Assembly (NCBI GenBank): GCA_903931355.1
Contig: CAIZCB010000042.1
Span: forward strand, 1-19,926
Reading direction: 5' to 3'
DNA length: 19,926 nt
Source of the DNA: an uncultured Pseudomonadota bacterium
GTDB lineage: Bacteria > Pseudomonadota > Gammaproteobacteria > Methylococcales > Methylomonadaceae
Part shown: piece by piece, positions 1-7,235 of the stretch
How the letters are laid out: every line of letters begins with the position of its first letter
Position numbering within the stretch: position 1 is the stretch's first letter
The notes under the pieces: generated by a model
Databases searched by the model: none
Seen by the model: only the letters and a program-made list of their open reading frames with translations
Told to the model about the DNA's origin: nothing
Program-made: the position numbers and the translations under genes

Positions 1-707
1 ATATGTCCAACGCCTTGGGTACTATCAATCCTGCCAAACAAATTGTCGAAGCCGCGCATAGCAAAAACATTCCAGTGTTATTGGATGGCGCTCAGGCGAT
101 TCCGCACATGGCGGTCGATGTTCAAGATTTGGATTGTGATTTTTACGTGTTTTCCGGTCATAAACTCTACGGGCCATCGGGCACTGGCGTGTTGTATGGC
201 AAACAAGCGTTGCTGGAAGCGATGCCGCCGTATCAAGGCGGTGGCGATATGATTCGCAAAGTCACGTTTACCGAAACCGAATACGCCGGTTTGCCGCATA
301 AATTTGAAGCCGGCACACCGGCGATTGCCGAAATTATTGGTTTAGGTGCGGCGATTGATTATTTAAATCAATTTGGCATGGCGGCAATTTCCGCTTATGA
401 AGCCGAGTTATTGACCTATGCCACCGAGCAAGCCGAGCAAATCAAAGGTTTAAATATCATTGGCCAAGCCGTAGAAAAAGGTGGGATTTTGTCGTTTACT
501 TTAGATCGAATTCACCCCCACGATATTGGCACCATGCTGGATAGTTTAGGTATCGCGATTCGTGCCGGACACCATTGCGCGATGCCGGTGATGGACTTTT
601 ACGGCGTGCCTGCCACAGCGCGCGCCTCGTTTGCCATGTACAATACTCGCCAAGAAATCGATGTGTTGATGCAAGGCATCAAATCCTTAATAGAGGTGTT
701 TGGCTAA
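1..707 (+). CDS. sufS: Cysteine desulfurase SufS, 3' part (5' end outside window)
   Basis: PLP-dependent cysteine desulfurase of the SUF system. It removes sulfur from L-cysteine as a persulfide and passes it to the Fe-S assembly machinery in the cytosol. The reading frame is open at the left edge; the ATG at 3 is internal, because the residues around it match the middle of SufS. Counting from that Met, the PLP-binding lysine is K54 in SGHKLYGPSG and the persulfide cysteine is C192 in RAGHHCAMPVM. Their spacing of 138 residues equals that of K226 and C364 in E. coli SufS, so about 170 residues are missing upstream. Other family blocks seen are DGAQA, FEAGTP and RASFAMYNT. The stop codon overlaps the sufU start (TAATG), which implies coupled translation. 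SufS is clearly favoured over IscS or CsdA by the HHCAMP block and the SufU neighbour. Confidence 0.96.
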   Translation, partial: MSNALGTINPAKQIVEAAHSKNIPVLLDGAQAIPHMAVDVQDLDCDFYVFSGHKLYGPSGTGVLYGKQALLEAMPPYQGGGDMIRKVTFTETEYAGLPHKFEAGTPAIAEIIGLGAAIDYLNQFGMAAISAYEAELLTYATEQAEQIKGLNIIGQAVEKGGILSFTLDRIHPHDIGTMLDSLGIAIRAGHHCAMPVMDFYGVPATARASFAMYNTRQEIDVLMQGIKSLIEVFG

Positions 708-1159
708 TGTTTGATGATTTACGCGATCTATATCAAGAAGTGATATTCGATCACAACCGCAATCCCCGTAACTTTCGCGTGATGGACGATGCCAATCGTC
801 AGGTCGAAGGTTTCAATCCTTTATGTGGCGACCGCTTAACTTTGTTTTTGAAAATCGAAGATGGTGTGATTAACGACGCCAGTTTTCAAGGTCAAGGTTG
901 CGCGATTTCGACTGCTTCTGTGTCATTGATGACTGAAATTATCAAAGGCAAAACCGAGGCCGAAGCGGAAACCTTATTTACCCAATTCCACGACATGACG
1001 ACCGGTAAATCGGAAGACATTCAGCTGGAAGCAATTGGTAAATTAGCGGTATTAGCTGGGGTTCGTGAATATCCAGCTCGCGTCAAATGTGCGACTTTGG
1101 CTTGGCATACTTTGGATGCGGCGCTTAAAAATCAAGCGCAATCAATTTCGACTGAATAA
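707..1159 (+). CDS. sufU: SufU-type Fe-S assembly / sulfur-transfer protein
   Basis: A 150-residue SufU/NifU_N-like protein. In Bacillus, SufU is a zinc-dependent sulfurtransferase that accepts persulfide sulfur from SufS. The Zn/cluster ligands are all present: C40 (NPLCGD), D42, C65 (GQGCAIS) and C128 (RVKCATLAW), almost the same numbering as B. subtilis SufU. The extra segment between C65 and C128, typical of SufU and missing in IscU, is present at about residues 95-122, and the IscU LPPVK motif is absent. The start was set at the ATG overlapping the sufS stop (TAATG); an in-frame extension starting further upstream would lie inside sufS. Many gammaproteobacteria use SufE in this position, so a SufS-SufU pair is a useful marker of the host lineage. 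Confidence 0.93.
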   Translation: MFDDLRDLYQEVIFDHNRNPRNFRVMDDANRQVEGFNPLCGDRLTLFLKIEDGVINDASFQGQGCAISTASVSLMTEIIKGKTEAEAETLFTQFHDMTTGKSEDIQLEAIGKLAVLAGVREYPARVKCATLAWHTLDAALKNQAQSISTE

Positions 1160-1167
1160 CTTCCTGC

Positions 1168-1938
1168 GTGACACAGTTTGCTAACAATTTAGCGGTCGTT
1201 TATAGCGACCCGTGTTTATTGGCGGCCAGCGAAACTTTGGCAGCTCGCTTGGCAGTACCGTTGTTAGAACTGCACAGTTTATCCAAGGACACCCAGCAAG
1301 ATTTCTATCTGTGTTATCGCGATGATTGCTTAAAGCTACTGGATCGGCAAACCTTGAAAAAAGGCGGCTTAATCGTCGAAGTCGATCCCCGTCCAGGCGA
1401 ACAACATTCTTATCCGGCGCCCAAAAAAGATTTGCTGGCGCAAGCGGTGGGGAAAAAATCCAAAACCATAGTCGATGCTACAACAGGCTGGGCGCAAGAC
1501 AGCTTGGCGATGTTTCGGATGGGTTATGAGATGCAATGTATCGAACGCTCACCGGTGATGGCGGCTTTGATTGAAGACGGTTTTCAACGCTTGGCGCAAA
1601 AAGACTGGGTGCAAACTCGGCAGTTACAGCCGCCGAAATTATTGGTCGGCAATGCGATTGAATTATTGCAGCAATTACCGGAAGCACCTGATTGTATTTA
1701 TGTTGATCCGATGTTTCCCGCTAAACGCAAAAAATCCGCCTTAGCTAAAAAAGCCATGACCGTGTTGCGCGATATTTTGGGTGATGATGAAGATCGCGAG
1801 GATTTATTCGCCGCAGCTTGGCAAGCGACCGGTAAGCGGGTGGTGGTGAAAAGTCCTGATTATGCCGAGCCGATTGCGGGCAAGCCGAGTGAAAGTTATC
1901 AAGGTAAATTGTTGCGCTACGATGTTTATATCAAGTGA
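1168..1938 (+). CDS. rsmJ: 16S rRNA (guanine1516-N2)-methyltransferase RsmJ
   Basis: A 256-residue class I SAM-dependent methyltransferase of the RsmJ (YhiQ) family, which methylates N2 of G1516 in 16S rRNA of the small subunit. The SAM-binding motif I is VDATTG at residues 102-107, followed by the acidic loop CIERSP at 124-129. The catalytic DPMFP motif is at 180-184, followed by KRKKSALAKKAM, and the C-terminal VVVKSPDYAEP block matches E. coli RsmJ. The start is GTG, 8 nt after the sufU stop. No ATG lies upstream in frame before a stop, and no Shine-Dalgarno sequence is visible, so initiation may depend on coupling to sufU. Its place inside a SUF gene cluster has no obvious functional reason. 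Confidence 0.9.
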   Translation: MTQFANNLAVVYSDPCLLAASETLAARLAVPLLELHSLSKDTQQDFYLCYRDDCLKLLDRQTLKKGGLIVEVDPRPGEQHSYPAPKKDLLAQAVGKKSKTIVDATTGWAQDSLAMFRMGYEMQCIERSPVMAALIEDGFQRLAQKDWVQTRQLQPPKLLVGNAIELLQQLPEAPDCIYVDPMFPAKRKKSALAKKAMTVLRDILGDDEDREDLFAAAWQATGKRVVVKSPDYAEPIAGKPSESYQGKLLRYDVYIK

Positions 1939-1946
1939 GGTAAGTC

Positions 1947-2258
1947 ATGAGCGAATGGATAGATGTAATTTCTGAATCAGCTTTAGCCGAAGGTGAGCAT
2001 ATTGTGGTTGATGTTGATGGTGTCGATGTGGCGCTGTTTAACTTATCGGGCCAGTTTTACGCGATTGAAGATGTTTGCAGTCATGACGGTACTGAAATCG
2101 CCAGCGGTGAATTAGATGGCGATGAAATTGTCTGTCCTCGCCATGGTGCGCGGTTTTGCGTGAAAACCGGTGCGGTAAAATGTGCGCCGGCTTATGAAGC
2201 TATTGCAAGTTATCCGGTAAAAGTCGCTGATGGGCGGGTTTGGGTTGCGGTTGATTAG
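1947..2258 (+). CDS. Small Rieske [2Fe-2S] ferredoxin
   Basis: A 103-residue soluble Rieske-fold protein, like the ferredoxin subunits of non-heme iron oxygenases (BphF/NirD-like size). The two ligand boxes are C44-S-H46 (VCSHDG) and C63-PR-H66 (CPRHGARF), giving the Cys2His2 coordination of a Rieske cluster. No signal peptide or membrane segment is present. The start has a good ribosome-binding site (GAGG, 8 nt spacing) that begins at the rsmJ stop, so it belongs to the same transcript. No oxygenase or reductase partner lies nearby, so its role may be electron transfer linked to Fe-S assembly. That role is inferred from position only. Confidence 0.9.
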   Translation: MSEWIDVISESALAEGEHIVVDVDGVDVALFNLSGQFYAIEDVCSHDGTEIASGELDGDEIVCPRHGARFCVKTGAVKCAPAYEAIASYPVKVADGRVWVAVD

Positions 2259-2301
2259 TCGGCTATCTCAAAAAATTTAACAACTTAATAAATTTCATCT
2301 T

Positions 2302-3096
2302 ATGCAACATCTAATCTGGAATATCGACCCTCTCTTTATTGAATTCGGTTTTTTAAAAATCCGTTGGTATGGCCTGATGTTCGCCACCGGATTTGCGCTG
2401 AGTTTTATGACCATGCAGTGGATGTATAAACGCGAAGGCAAAAATATTGAAGAGCTGGATACTTTGCTTTGGTATATGGCGGTGGCAACTATTGTCGGTG
2501 CCAGATTAGGGCATACCTTGTTATATGATCCCGCTTATTACCTGTCCCATCCTCTGAAAATTTTGGCTATTTGGGAAGGTGGTCTGGCCAGTCACGGGGC
2601 TACTGTGGGGATTATTTTAGCTTTGTATCTCTATGGTCGTAAATTTGGCGATAGCTTTATCTGGTTATTAGATAGAGTGCCTGTGCCGACTGCTTTAGCG
2701 GGGGCATGCATTCGGATTGGTAATTTCTTTAACTCCGAAATTTTAGGTACGCCTACTGATTCGGTTTTTGGTGTGGTGTTTGCCCGCATCGATAGTTTGC
2801 CGCGTCATCCCGTACAGCTTTATGAGGCATTTAGCTATTTTCTGATTTATCTAATTTCTATCCAGATTTATAAAAAAGCGACCGATAAAGGTCTTAGCGG
2901 TTTTGTTTTTGGTAGTTTTTTCACAATGTTGTTTATTGCTCGATTTGTGTTGGAATACTTTAAAACTGAACAAGCAATGTATGACAATGGTTCGTTGCTG
3001 AATACCGGACAATTGTTAAGTGTGCCGTTTATTCTGATTGGCCTAGGATTTATTGCGTGGTCATTAAAAAACTATAAAGCCAAGATGGCGCGGTAA
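2302..3096 (+). CDS. lgt: Prolipoprotein diacylglyceryl transferase Lgt (Bacteroidota-like type)
   Basis: Inner-membrane enzyme that moves diacylglycerol from phosphatidylglycerol to the lipobox cysteine of prolipoproteins, the first step of lipoprotein maturation. It has 264 residues and about seven hydrophobic segments. Family residues are seen at H98 (GGLASHGATVG), R138 and N141 (RIGNFFN), E146 and R168 (LPRHPVQLYEA); the first four match E. coli H103, R143, N146 and E151 at a constant offset of five. The sequence is unlike E. coli Lgt (GGMSFHGG, NGELWG) and reads like Bacteroidota Lgt: WEGGLASHGA, NSEI-G-PTD and a late LNTGQLLSVPF block. No clear Shine-Dalgarno sequence precedes the ATG. 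A transferred replacement of an essential gene is possible. Confidence 0.93.
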   Translation: MQHLIWNIDPLFIEFGFLKIRWYGLMFATGFALSFMTMQWMYKREGKNIEELDTLLWYMAVATIVGARLGHTLLYDPAYYLSHPLKILAIWEGGLASHGATVGIILALYLYGRKFGDSFIWLLDRVPVPTALAGACIRIGNFFNSEILGTPTDSVFGVVFARIDSLPRHPVQLYEAFSYFLIYLISIQIYKKATDKGLSGFVFGSFFTMLFIARFVLEYFKTEQAMYDNGSLLNTGQLLSVPFILIGLGFIAWSLKNYKAKMAR

Positions 3097-3101
3097 TCGT
3101 T

Positions 3102-3107
3102 TATAAT
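3102..3107 (+). promoter_or_regulatory. Candidate -10 box upstream of prfB
   Basis: A perfect TATAAT lies just after the lgt stop and 53 nt before the prfB start. No good -35 box is found at 16-18 nt spacing, so this is only a candidate in AT-rich sequence. Confidence 0.3.
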
Positions 3108-3123
3108 TATTAGCTTTTTTCTG

Positions 3124-3142
3124 CCGGATTGTTTCCGGTTTT
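3124..3142 (+). terminator. Weak hairpin between lgt and prfB
   Basis: CCGGA and TCCGG form a 5-bp stem around a 5-nt loop, followed by TTTT. The stem is short, so it could be a weak terminator or attenuator. It lies downstream of the candidate -10 box and would be inside a prfB leader. Confidence 0.3.
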
Positions 3143-3160
3143 GTGGTTGGATAGGCATCG

Positions 3161-4258
3161 ATGCAAGAAATTAACCCGATTAAAAACAAGATTGCTGATT
3201 TGCGCGAACGCGGCGCGGGGCTAAAAATCTATCTGGATTTTGATAACAAAAGCGAGCGCTTGATTGAAGTGTTGCGCGAACTGGAAGATCCAGCGATCTG
3301 GAACAAGCCAGAACAAGCGCAAGCAATGGGTAAAGAACGCGCCATGTTGGAAGGCGTCGTCAATACCATTATCGATTTAGAGCAAGGCTTGGCCGATGCT
3401 GAAGAATTGTTGGTGATGGCGGTAGAAGAAGATGACGAAGAAACGGTCGATACCGTAGCTGCTGATCTTGAACAATACGAAGCTAAAGTTGCTGGTTTAG
3501 AGTTTCAACGGATGTTCTCCGGCGAAATGGATGCCAACAACGCCTTTTTGGACATTCAATCTGGTTCTGGCGGTACTGAAGCGCAAGATTGGGCATCGAT
3601 TATTGAGCGTATGTATTTGCGTTGGGGCGAAGCCAAAGGCTTTAAAACCGAGTTAATCGAAGAATCACCTGGCGACGTGGCGGGAATTAAAAGTGCCACT
3701 ATCAAATTTGAAGGCCCGTATGCGTTTGGTTGGCTGCGTACCGAAACCGGCGTGCATCGTTTAGTGCGTAAATCCCCCTTCGATTCTGGCAATCGCCGTC
3801 ATACCTCATTTGCTTCGGTGTTTGTGTCACCGGAAATTGACGATGACATCGAAATCGACATTAATCCAGCTGATTTGCGGATCGACGTTTATCGTGCCAG
3901 TGGCGCGGGTGGCCAGCACGTTAACCGAACCGAATCAGCGGTGAGGATTACTCATAATCCCACCAATACTGTGGTGCAGTGCCAAAGCGACCGCTCGCAA
4001 CATAAAAACAAAGACACGGCGATGAAGCAGTTAAAAGCCAAGTTGTATGAATTGGAAATGCTAAAACGCAACGAAGGCCAGCAAGCTGTCGAAGATTCGA
4101 AATCCGACATCGGCTGGGGCAGCCAGATTCGCTCCTATGTTTTAGACCAGTCACGGATTAAAGATTTACGCACCAATGTCGAAACTGGCAATACTCAAGC
4201 GGTTTTGGACGGGGCATTGGATCAGTTTATTGAGGCGAGTTTGAAGAGCGGTTTGTAA
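3161..4258 (+). CDS. prfB: Peptide chain release factor 2, encoded without programmed frameshift
   Basis: RF2 recognises UGA and UAA in the ribosomal A site and triggers peptidyl-tRNA hydrolysis. The protein has 365 residues, the same as E. coli RF2. The stop-recognition tripeptide SPF is at 205-207 and the hydrolysis motif GGQ at 250-252, at the same positions as in E. coli. In most bacteria an in-frame UGA after codon 25 forces a +1 shift that senses RF2 level. Here codons 24-26 are TAT CTG GAT, so the frame continues without a stop and that feedback is missing. The residue after GGQHVNR is T ([16 protein letters not shown]), as usual. The start is the ATG preceded by GGATAGG. It is the only plausible start for the [11 protein letters not shown] terminus. 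Confidence 0.96.
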   Translation: MQEINPIKNKIADLRERGAGLKIYLDFDNKSERLIEVLRELEDPAIWNKPEQAQAMGKERAMLEGVVNTIIDLEQGLADAEELLVMAVEEDDEETVDTVAADLEQYEAKVAGLEFQRMFSGEMDANNAFLDIQSGSGGTEAQDWASIIERMYLRWGEAKGFKTELIEESPGDVAGIKSATIKFEGPYAFGWLRTETGVHRLVRKSPFDSGNRRHTSFASVFVSPEIDDDIEIDINPADLRIDVYRASGAGGQHVNRTESAVRITHNPTNTVVQCQSDRSQHKNKDTAMKQLKAKLYELEMLKRNEGQQAVEDSKSDIGWGSQIRSYVLDQSRIKDLRTNVETGNTQAVLDGALDQFIEASLKSGL

Positions 4259-4280
4259 TTTTTCGTCAGCGAGGAACCCT

Positions 4281-4511
4281 ATGAAACACTTTCAACGCAT
4301 TACATTTAATCCAGTAGTGATGGGTGGTAAACCTTGTATTAGAGGTTTGCGTGTTACCGTTGGTACCATTGTTGGCTTGATTGCTTCCGGACACAGTCGT
4401 CAAGATATATTGGCGTTGTATCCTTACTTAGAAGCAGACGATATTACAGAGGCTTTAGGATTTGCCGCTTGGCGAGCTGAAGAGATTGAACTCCCTCTTG
4501 CCGCTGCATGA
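4281..4511 (+). CDS. DUF433 family protein, antitoxin-like
   Basis: A 76-residue DUF433 protein. The family signature is clear: RITFNPVVMGGKPCIRGLRVTVG, then LIASGHSRQDILALYPYLEADDITEALGFAAW, a small DNA-binding winged/HTH-like fold. Such proteins are usually the first gene of a pair with a DUF5615 (PIN-like) protein and are thought to act as antitoxins. The ribosome-binding site is GAGG, 7 nt before the ATG. The stop overlaps an ATG (ATGA) that would start the partner, but that frame stops after six codons (see next entry). It is therefore probably an orphan antitoxin. DNA autoregulation is assumed from the family, not seen. Confidence 0.88.
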   Translation: MKHFQRITFNPVVMGGKPCIRGLRVTVGTIVGLIASGHSRQDILALYPYLEADDITEALGFAAWRAEEIELPLAAA

Positions 4512-4528
4512 AAGTTCTGTTGGATTGA
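4508..4528 (+). pseudogene. Six-codon remnant of a DUF5615 toxin-like gene
   Basis: An ATG overlapping the DUF433 stop opens a frame reading MKVLLD and then TGA. MK(V/I)LLDENLP is the usual beginning of DUF5615 proteins, and an ATGA junction is the usual spacing in DUF433-DUF5615 pairs. No other frame within the next 150 nt continues the family. I infer that the toxin was lost by deletion or rearrangement close to its start. Six residues are few, so chance is not excluded. Confidence 0.5.
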
Positions 4529-4629
4529 TCTTGCGTAGTCTATTTGTTTTTCAGATTAATAATGTTGAATAAATTTATTTTTGAAGATGTACAAATATAA
4601 GACATTTTCTCAATTTGCTAGTTAATTAA

Positions 4630-4676
4630 GGCTTTTCCGTTCGTCCTGAGCTTGTCGAAGGATGATCGGAAAAGCC
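4630..4676. repeat. 47-nt intergenic hairpin repeat
   Basis: GGCTTTTCCG (4630-4639) pairs perfectly with CGGAAAAGCC (4667-4676). After a T-T mismatch, TCGTCCT (4641-4647) pairs with AGGATGA (4659-4665) with one G-T pair, closing an 11-nt loop. The core CGTCCTGAGCTTGTCGAAGG has the look of a dispersed bacterial intergenic repeat. It could also slow or stop transcription after the DUF433 gene, although no T-run follows. Confidence 0.75.
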
Positions 4677-4728
4677 GAGTTATTGCCAACAACCGCCGTT
4701 CATACTTCGACATGCTCAGTACGAACGG
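4637..4728. repeat. Inverted repeat pair, 24-nt arms
   Basis: The segment 4637-4660 reappears in reverse complement at 4705-4728 with 22 of 24 matches (mismatches at the 9th and 16th positions of the second arm). The arms are 44 nt apart, so they could fold as a larger alternative to the local hairpin. Two inverted copies of a short repeat side by side resemble a REPIN-like arrangement. Confidence 0.75.
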
Positions 4729-4753
4729 CTTGGGTGGCTAGAAAATCATAGGC

Positions 4754-4783
4754 TTGACGCTCCCAATTTACTTTTTAACTAAT
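4754..4783 (+). promoter_or_regulatory. Candidate lysS promoter
   Basis: TTGACG (4754-4759) and ACTAAT (4778-4783) are 18 nt apart, close to sigma70 consensus at the -35 and fair at the -10. The predicted transcription start would be about 15-20 nt before the lysS ATG, giving a short leader. Confidence 0.4.
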
Positions 4784-4806
4784 TTTATTTTTTGACCAAA
4801 ACCATC

Positions 4807-6303
4807 ATGTCAGAACTCGAACACGACGAACAAGAACAAATTAAACAACGCCGCGAAAAACTAACCGCTCTGCGCGAAGAAGGTATCGCTTTTCCAACCG
4901 ACTTCCGTCGTAACGTAGTGGCTGGTGAATTACTCGCTGAATACGGCGAAAAAACCGAAGAAGAGCTATTAGCTGAGCCGATTCGGGTCAAAATCGCCGG
5001 TCGAATGATGACGCGTCGGGTGATGGGTAAAGCCAGTTTCTGCCATTTACAAGATATGTCCGGCCAGATTCAAGTTTATGTCTCACGCGACAATTTGCCG
5101 GAAGGTGTTTACAACGACCAGTTCAAAAAATGGGACATCGGCGATATTTTGGGTGCTGAAGGCACATTGTTTAAAACCAAAGTCGGTGAGCTTAGCGTTC
5201 GTTTAGACGATATTCGTCTGTTGACCAAAGCCTTACGTCCATTGCCAGAAAAATTCCACGGCATTGCTGATCAAGAAATCAAATACCGTCAGCGTTATTT
5301 AGATTTGATCATGAGTGATGACGCCCGCAAAACCTTTTTGATGCGCTCAAAAATCGTCGCGTATATCCGCGACTTTTTAACCGAACGCCAATTCTTGGAA
5401 GTCGAAACCCCGATGATGCAAGTCATCCCCGGCGGTGCGACTGCGCGGCCATTTACCACTTTCCACAACGCTTTAGACATGGAGCTTTACCTGCGTATCG
5501 CCCCAGAACTGTATCTAAAACGCTTAGTAGTCGGTGGTTTTGAACGGGTATTTGAAATTAACCGCAACTTCCGCAACGAAGGTTTATCAACTCGCCACAA
5601 CCCTGAATTCACCATGCTGGAGTTCTACCAAGCTTACGCTGAATACGGTGAATTGATGGACTTAACCGAAGCGATGCTGAAAGGTATTGCCGAAGATGTG
5701 GTTGGCAGCAGCGTGATTGAATACCAAGGCGACCAATACGATTTTGGCAAACCTTTTGTGCGGATGACCGTGTTGGAATCGATTCTGCATTTCAACCCTG
5801 ATTTAACTTTAGCCGATTTGCAAACTCGCGAAGCAGCGGTAAAAGTTGCGGAAAGTTTAAAAATTCCGGTCAAAGACAGCTACGGTTTAGGCAAAGTCCA
5901 AATCGAGATTTTCGAAAAAACCGTTGAACATCGCTTGATGAATCCAACCTTTATCACCGCTTATCCGGTTGAAGTGTCACCATTAGCGCGTCGTAACGAC
6001 AACGATCCGCACGTCACCGACCGTTTTGAGTTTTTCGTCGGCGGTCGCGAAATCGCCAACGGCTTCACCGAGTTAAACGACGCCGAAGACCAAGCCGAAC
6101 GCTTCCAAAAACAAGTTGAAGAAAAAGAAGCTGGCGATAACGAAGCCATGCACTTTGATGCTGATTACATCACAGCTTTGGAACACGGTATGCCGCCAAC
6201 TGCAGGTGAGGGCATCGGTATCGACCGTTTAGTGATGCTGTTTACCAATGCACCGAGCATCCGCGACGTGTTGTTGTTCCCACATATGCGTCCTAAAAAC
6301 TAA
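4807..6303 (+). CDS. lysS: Lysyl-tRNA synthetase, class II
   Basis: LysRS charges tRNA-Lys in the cytosol. It has 498 residues and is very similar in pattern to E. coli LysS along its whole length. The N-terminal OB-fold anticodon-binding domain covers about residues 50-150 ([13 protein letters not shown] block [22 protein letters not shown]). The class II catalytic core follows, with motif 2 FRNEG at 255-259 then [13 protein letters not shown], and motif 3 [11 protein letters not shown] at 469-479. ATG 4807 was chosen because MSELEH.. with [18 protein letters not shown] aligns with E. coli. A TTG five codons upstream is possible, but neither has a clear Shine-Dalgarno sequence. The stop overlaps the start of the next gene. 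Confidence 0.97.
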   Translation: MSELEHDEQEQIKQRREKLTALREEGIAFPTDFRRNVVAGELLAEYGEKTEEELLAEPIRVKIAGRMMTRRVMGKASFCHLQDMSGQIQVYVSRDNLPEGVYNDQFKKWDIGDILGAEGTLFKTKVGELSVRLDDIRLLTKALRPLPEKFHGIADQEIKYRQRYLDLIMSDDARKTFLMRSKIVAYIRDFLTERQFLEVETPMMQVIPGGATARPFTTFHNALDMELYLRIAPELYLKRLVVGGFERVFEINRNFRNEGLSTRHNPEFTMLEFYQAYAEYGELMDLTEAMLKGIAEDVVGSSVIEYQGDQYDFGKPFVRMTVLESILHFNPDLTLADLQTREAAVKVAESLKIPVKDSYGLGKVQIEIFEKTVEHRLMNPTFITAYPVEVSPLARRNDNDPHVTDRFEFFVGGREIANGFTELNDAEDQAERFQKQVEEKEAGDNEAMHFDADYITALEHGMPPTAGEGIGIDRLVMLFTNAPSIRDVLLFPHMRPKN

Positions 6304-6614
6304 TGGTATCCGGCGGCGTTTATGGCGGCTTATTGGCGATAGCCTTTATCGCCGCCAATCTGCCGTGGCTTAGCGAGCGGTTTTTATGCTTGATTCAACG
6401 CAATAAAACCGCCGCTTGGCGCTGGCTGGAATGGCTGGTTTACTACCTTTTAACTGGCTTATTGGCAATGGCTTTGGAATATAAAATCACCGGCGGCAAT
6501 TACAGTCAGCAATGGGAGTTTTATGTCGCTACCCTATGTCTATTCGTGGTATTTGCCTTGCCAGGTTTTATTTATCACTACGATTTAAAGAAATTACTCA
6601 AAAGCCAAGCCTGA
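6303..6614 (+). CDS. DUF2818 family small membrane protein
   Basis: A 103-residue protein with three hydrophobic segments, at about residues 5-22, 43-60 and 72-92. The pattern AANLPWLSERF, WRWLEWLVYYLLTGLLAMALE, then WEFYVATLCLFVVFALPGFIYHY fits the DUF2818 family, whose function is unknown. Its relatives are often found beside the respiratory complex I operon in betaproteobacteria; here it is coupled to lysS instead. The ATG overlaps the lysS stop (TAATG), and no separate ribosome-binding site is needed. A hairpin begins at its last codons. Confidence 0.75.
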   Translation: MVSGGVYGGLLAIAFIAANLPWLSERFLCLIQRNKTAAWRWLEWLVYYLLTGLLAMALEYKITGGNYSQQWEFYVATLCLFVVFALPGFIYHYDLKKLLKSQA

Positions 6615-6623
6615 GCGCTTGGC
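6604..6623 (+). terminator. Hairpin at the end of the lysS-DUF2818 unit
   Basis: GCCAAGC (6604-6610) pairs perfectly with GCTTGGC (6617-6623) around a 6-nt loop that contains the DUF2818 stop codon. No T-run follows, so it may stabilise the transcript 3' end or be a weak terminator. Confidence 0.4.
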
Positions 6624-6646
6624 ATTGATCAAATTTCACCCTCGAC

Positions 6647-6658
6647 AGCCTTAAGGCT
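6647..6658. promoter_or_regulatory. 12-bp palindrome upstream of flavin reductase gene
   Basis: AGCCTTAAGGCT is a perfect 12-bp palindrome ending 30 nt before the flavin reductase ATG. It could be an operator, but it stands alone and no known regulator is recognised. Confidence 0.25.
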
Positions 6659-6688
6659 AATTCCCCACTTTTTATCAAAGAGTAATCT

Positions 6689-7174
6689 ATGAGTGTCGAT
6701 GCAAATCAATTTAAAAACGCCCTAAAACTTTGGGCCAGCGGCGTGACAGTGGTTACTGCCCAATCGCCAGAACACGGTTTAAAAGGCATGACCGCCACTT
6801 CATTTAGCAGCGTGTCAGCAGAACCGCCACAAATTTTGGTCTGTTTAAATCAAGCGACTGACACCGGTGCTGTGGTTTTGGAACAGCAACAATTTGCCGT
6901 CAATATTTTAAGCAGCGAACAACAAGCAGTTTCCAACCAATTTGCTGGCGGTGCTTCTCAAGAAGAACGCTTTGCTAGTGTTGCTTGGCAAGCTGGCGAA
7001 AACGGTGCACCCTTATTGACCGAAGCCTTAGCCAGTTTGGAATGTAAAGTGGTGCAACAAGTCCAAGCCGGAAGCCATTGGATCGTGATCGGCGAAGTGC
7101 AAAATGTGGTTTGTCGCAGTGGTGAGCCTTTGTTGTATTACAACGGTGGGTATAGAAATTTGAGTCTGGGGTAA
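6689..7174 (+). CDS. Flavin reductase-like, FMN-binding split-barrel protein
   Basis: A 161-residue protein of the flavin reductase-like family (HpaC/NtaB/ActVB type), which reduces FMN or FAD with NAD(P)H for two-component monooxygenases. The family pattern is visible: N-terminal FKNALKLWASGVTVVTA, the flavin-contact strand GMTATSFSSVSAEPPQILVCLN, then FAVNILSSEQQAVSNQFAGG, and C-terminal GSHWIVIGEVQNVVC...PLLYYNGGYRNL. An AAGAG ribosome-binding site precedes the ATG. No monooxygenase component lies in the window, so the partner and substrate are unknown. It is convergent with the next gene, with a shared hairpin terminator between. Confidence 0.88.
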   Translation: MSVDANQFKNALKLWASGVTVVTAQSPEHGLKGMTATSFSSVSAEPPQILVCLNQATDTGAVVLEQQQFAVNILSSEQQAVSNQFAGGASQEERFASVAWQAGENGAPLLTEALASLECKVVQQVQAGSHWIVIGEVQNVVCRSGEPLLYYNGGYRNLSLG

Positions 7175-7181
7175 ATTATCA

Positions 7182-7217
7182 AAAGCACTTGGGCAAGTAT
7201 AATTACTCAAGTGCTTT
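7182..7217. terminator. Bidirectional terminator between convergent genes
   Basis: AAAGCACTTG (7182-7191) pairs perfectly with CAAGTGCTTT (7208-7217), a 10-bp stem with a 16-nt loop. The stem ends give TTT on the + strand and TTTT on the - strand. It lies between the stops of the flavin reductase gene and the lipoprotein gene and can serve both. Confidence 0.75.
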
Positions 7218-7235
7218 GGCGATAACCCCGTTAAT

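Noticed and set aside
575..706. Upstream extension of sufU from 575
   Set aside because: It would lie inside sufS in another frame, while the ATG at 707 gives the exact SufU N-terminus.
4512..4629. Search for more of the DUF5615 toxin after the six codons
   Set aside because: None of the + strand frames continues the family pattern; the region is AT-rich with many stops.
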